A stretch of 7,749 bases of DNA from an uncultured Prevotella sp. (GTDB taxonomy: Bacteria > Bacteroidota > Bacteroidia > Bacteroidales > Bacteroidaceae): the NCBI GenBank assembly GCA_905373605.1, contig CAJPTO010000147.1:1-7749 (forward strand). Direction: 5' to 3'. The notes under the pieces are model-generated. The model saw nothing but the letters and a program-made list of their open reading frames with translations. It was not told the DNA's origin and ran no database searches. Position 1 is the stretch's first letter. The number at the start of each line of letters is the position of its first letter. The position numbers and the translations under genes are program-made. Positions 6,385-7,749 of this stretch are shown here, one piece after another.

Positions 6385-7749
6385 TCAGAACATCACGCTA
6401 AGCCCGAGCGAGAAACTGGGGCGGTCGCTAAGCTGAATGGTGGAGAACCCACCTTGAGTTGGTGTTTGTCCTTTCAGTGCTGGGTCGCATATTGTGAAGA
6501 GGTTGTAGGCCGATGCCGTTACGGATAGGCGTTGCAAGCCAATGCGGTCGAGCAGCTTTAGGGGCATTTCGTAGGTAACACTTATGCTCTGAAGCTTCAG
6601 GTAGTCGGCACTCACCACGCGTATGTTGGCGTAATCGTACATTTCCCAATAGTCGCGTGCCAGTGAAGGAATGTCGCTGTAGGTGTTATTGTTTGTCCAG
6701 AAGTTGGTGTATTTCCAATAAGCACTCGAGCTGATGGGGATAATGGCCGGAATGTTGGTATGCCTTTCGTCGCCCGGCTTTTGCCAACGCCGCATGTAGT
6801 CGCGGCTATAGTTTTTTTCCGAGTAGATATTTGAGCCATAAGCACCGCCAGTTGCCGCGCTACTGAACATGGCGAACAGGCGTGTTTTTGCGCCAATGCT
6901 GTATCCGATGTTGACCGAAGCGCGCCAATTCTTATATCTAAAGGTGTTGGTAAGGCTTCCTTGCATGTCGGCATCGCGTTTTCCCGAGGCTTCCAGCACC
7001 GTTGTGTAGACGTCATACTTGCTCATGCCGCGCAATGCCGCTTGATTGTCGAAGTAATCATCGAAAAGCGGACCGCCGTCTGCAGGACTTAAACCCAAGA
7101 AACGGTAGCTGTAAAAGGTGTTTACCGACTTTCCCTCCACCAAAGCCGAGCCTGTAAGGAAGTCGTTCAAGTCGTATGTCTGTGCATCTGGGCGCGAATC
7201 GATGGTGTTTAGCACTTTCGAGATGGATGTTGAGAGCGTCCAGCGGAAGTTTTTGTTGCGAATGGCGTTGAAAGTGATGTCGAAACTGTAGCCTTTGTTG
7301 GTAACATCGCCGCCGTTGATGACATAAGCCGACACGCCATTAACCGAAGACACCTTCTTGGTCATGAAAGCATCGCGCGTTTTCTTGTAATAGGCACTGA
7401 ACTCCATACCCAAGCGGTGGTCTAGAAGGCTCATGTCGAGGCCGATGTTGTACGAACTGGTGCGCTCCCACTTCAAGTCGGGGTTGGGATGTGCCTGTAT
7501 GGTTGAGGTGAACTCGTTGTAATAGGCATCTTTCGAGCCTTTCTTAATGGTCATCACTGGCGATTGCGTGTCGAGCATGTTGCCCTGAAAGCCGTAAGAT
7601 GCCTTGGCCGTAACATAGTCTATCCATTTGGCTTTGACGAAATGGGCCACATCGTAGCTGCCCGAGAGCGACCAAATGGGCAAGAACTTTTCGTTGGAAC
7701 GGTCGCCAAACTTGTTGGAACCATCGATACGCCCGTTTAAGTTCACGCG
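6385..7749 (-). CDS. SusC/RagA-family TonB-dependent outer-membrane channel, C-terminal part
   Basis: This is the 3' portion (about 454 codons) of a gene whose start lies beyond the right edge; the frame is open to the last base. Full SusC-like proteins are usually about 1,000 residues, so the signal peptide, carboxypeptidase-like domain, TonB box and plug are outside the window. What remains is β-barrel: NLNGRIDGSNKFGDRSNEKF…PIWSLSGSYD near the edge, PNPDLKWERTSSYNIGLD, the NGGDVTNKGYSFDI strand pair, and a final strand ending in …SLGLSVMF with the C-terminal phenylalanine typical of outer-membrane barrels. These blocks are characteristic of SusC/RagA proteins, which import ligands captured by SusD using TonB energy. 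Stop is TGA at 6385-6387. There are no internal stops or frameshifts. The substrate is unknown. Confidence 0.95.
   Translation of the reverse strand, partial: RVNLNGRIDGSNKFGDRSNEKFLPIWSLSGSYDVAHFVKAKWIDYVTAKASYGFQGNMLDTQSPVMTIKKGSKDAYYNEFTSTIQAHPNPDLKWERTSSYNIGLDMSLLDHRLGMEFSAYYKKTRDAFMTKKVSSVNGVSAYVINGGDVTNKGYSFDITFNAIRNKNFRWTLSTSISKVLNTIDSRPDAQTYDLNDFLTGSALVEGKSVNTFYSYRFLGLSPADGGPLFDDYFDNQAALRGMSKYDVYTTVLEASGKRDADMQGSLTNTFRYKNWRASVNIGYSIGAKTRLFAMFSSAATGGAYGSNIYSEKNYSRDYMRRWQKPGDERHTNIPAIIPISSSAYWKYTNFWTNNNTYSDIPSLARDYWEMYDYANIRVVSADYLKLQSISVTYEMPLKLLDRIGLQRLSVTASAYNLFTICDPALKGQTPTQGGFSTIQLSDRPSFSLGLSVMF

Overview
The window looks like a Bacteroidota chromosome segment, most likely Prevotella or a close relative. 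The evidence is a SusC/SusD pair, lipoproteins with acidic residues just after the lipid cysteine, TlpA-type thioredoxins with an N-terminal DUF4369-like domain, a FISUMP-domain lipoprotein, starts with little or no Shine-Dalgarno sequence, and intergenic DNA full of short pyrimidine-rich and 'ACTCATAAAC'-type repeats. Species cannot be settled from the sequence alone.

Layout. From 530 to the right edge everything real lies on the minus strand and reads right to left as one tightly packed cluster: a SusC-like TonB-dependent outer-membrane channel (C-terminal part only, 6385-7749), its SusD-like surface lipoprotein (4706-6328), a lipoprotein resembling the SusCD-associated zinc metallohydrolase family but lacking the HExxH metal site (3818-4684), a FISUMP-domain lipoprotein (3085-3807), and two tandem paralogous DUF4369-TlpA thioredoxins with signal peptides (1789-2982 and 530-1783). 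Spacers are 56, 21, 10, 102 and 5 nt. Only the 102-nt spacer leaves room for an internal promoter. It is built of short direct repeats and shows no Bacteroidota-type promoter. At the left edge a plus-strand gene ends at 88 and is convergent with the operon. The 89-529 gap holds a strong bidirectional terminator, two near-identical 49-bp direct repeats able to form hairpins, and a long array of 7-9 bp TTT(T)CACC units that runs into the 3' end of the last operon gene and supplies its stop codon.

How the genes may work together (inference). SusC and SusD would bind and import a substrate across the outer membrane. The two further lipoproteins are probably surface accessory binding proteins. The two thioredoxin-like proteins would act in the periplasm on thiols or disulfides. 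No glycoside hydrolase, lyase, esterase, sulfatase or sugar-sensing regulator is visible. The cluster therefore fits a RagAB-like peptide, protein or cofactor uptake locus better than a classical polysaccharide utilisation locus, although genes beyond the right edge could change this.

The most interesting points are the apparently metal-site-less 'metallohydrolase' lipoprotein, the pairing of an importer with two redox proteins, and the repeat array that has reached into a coding region.
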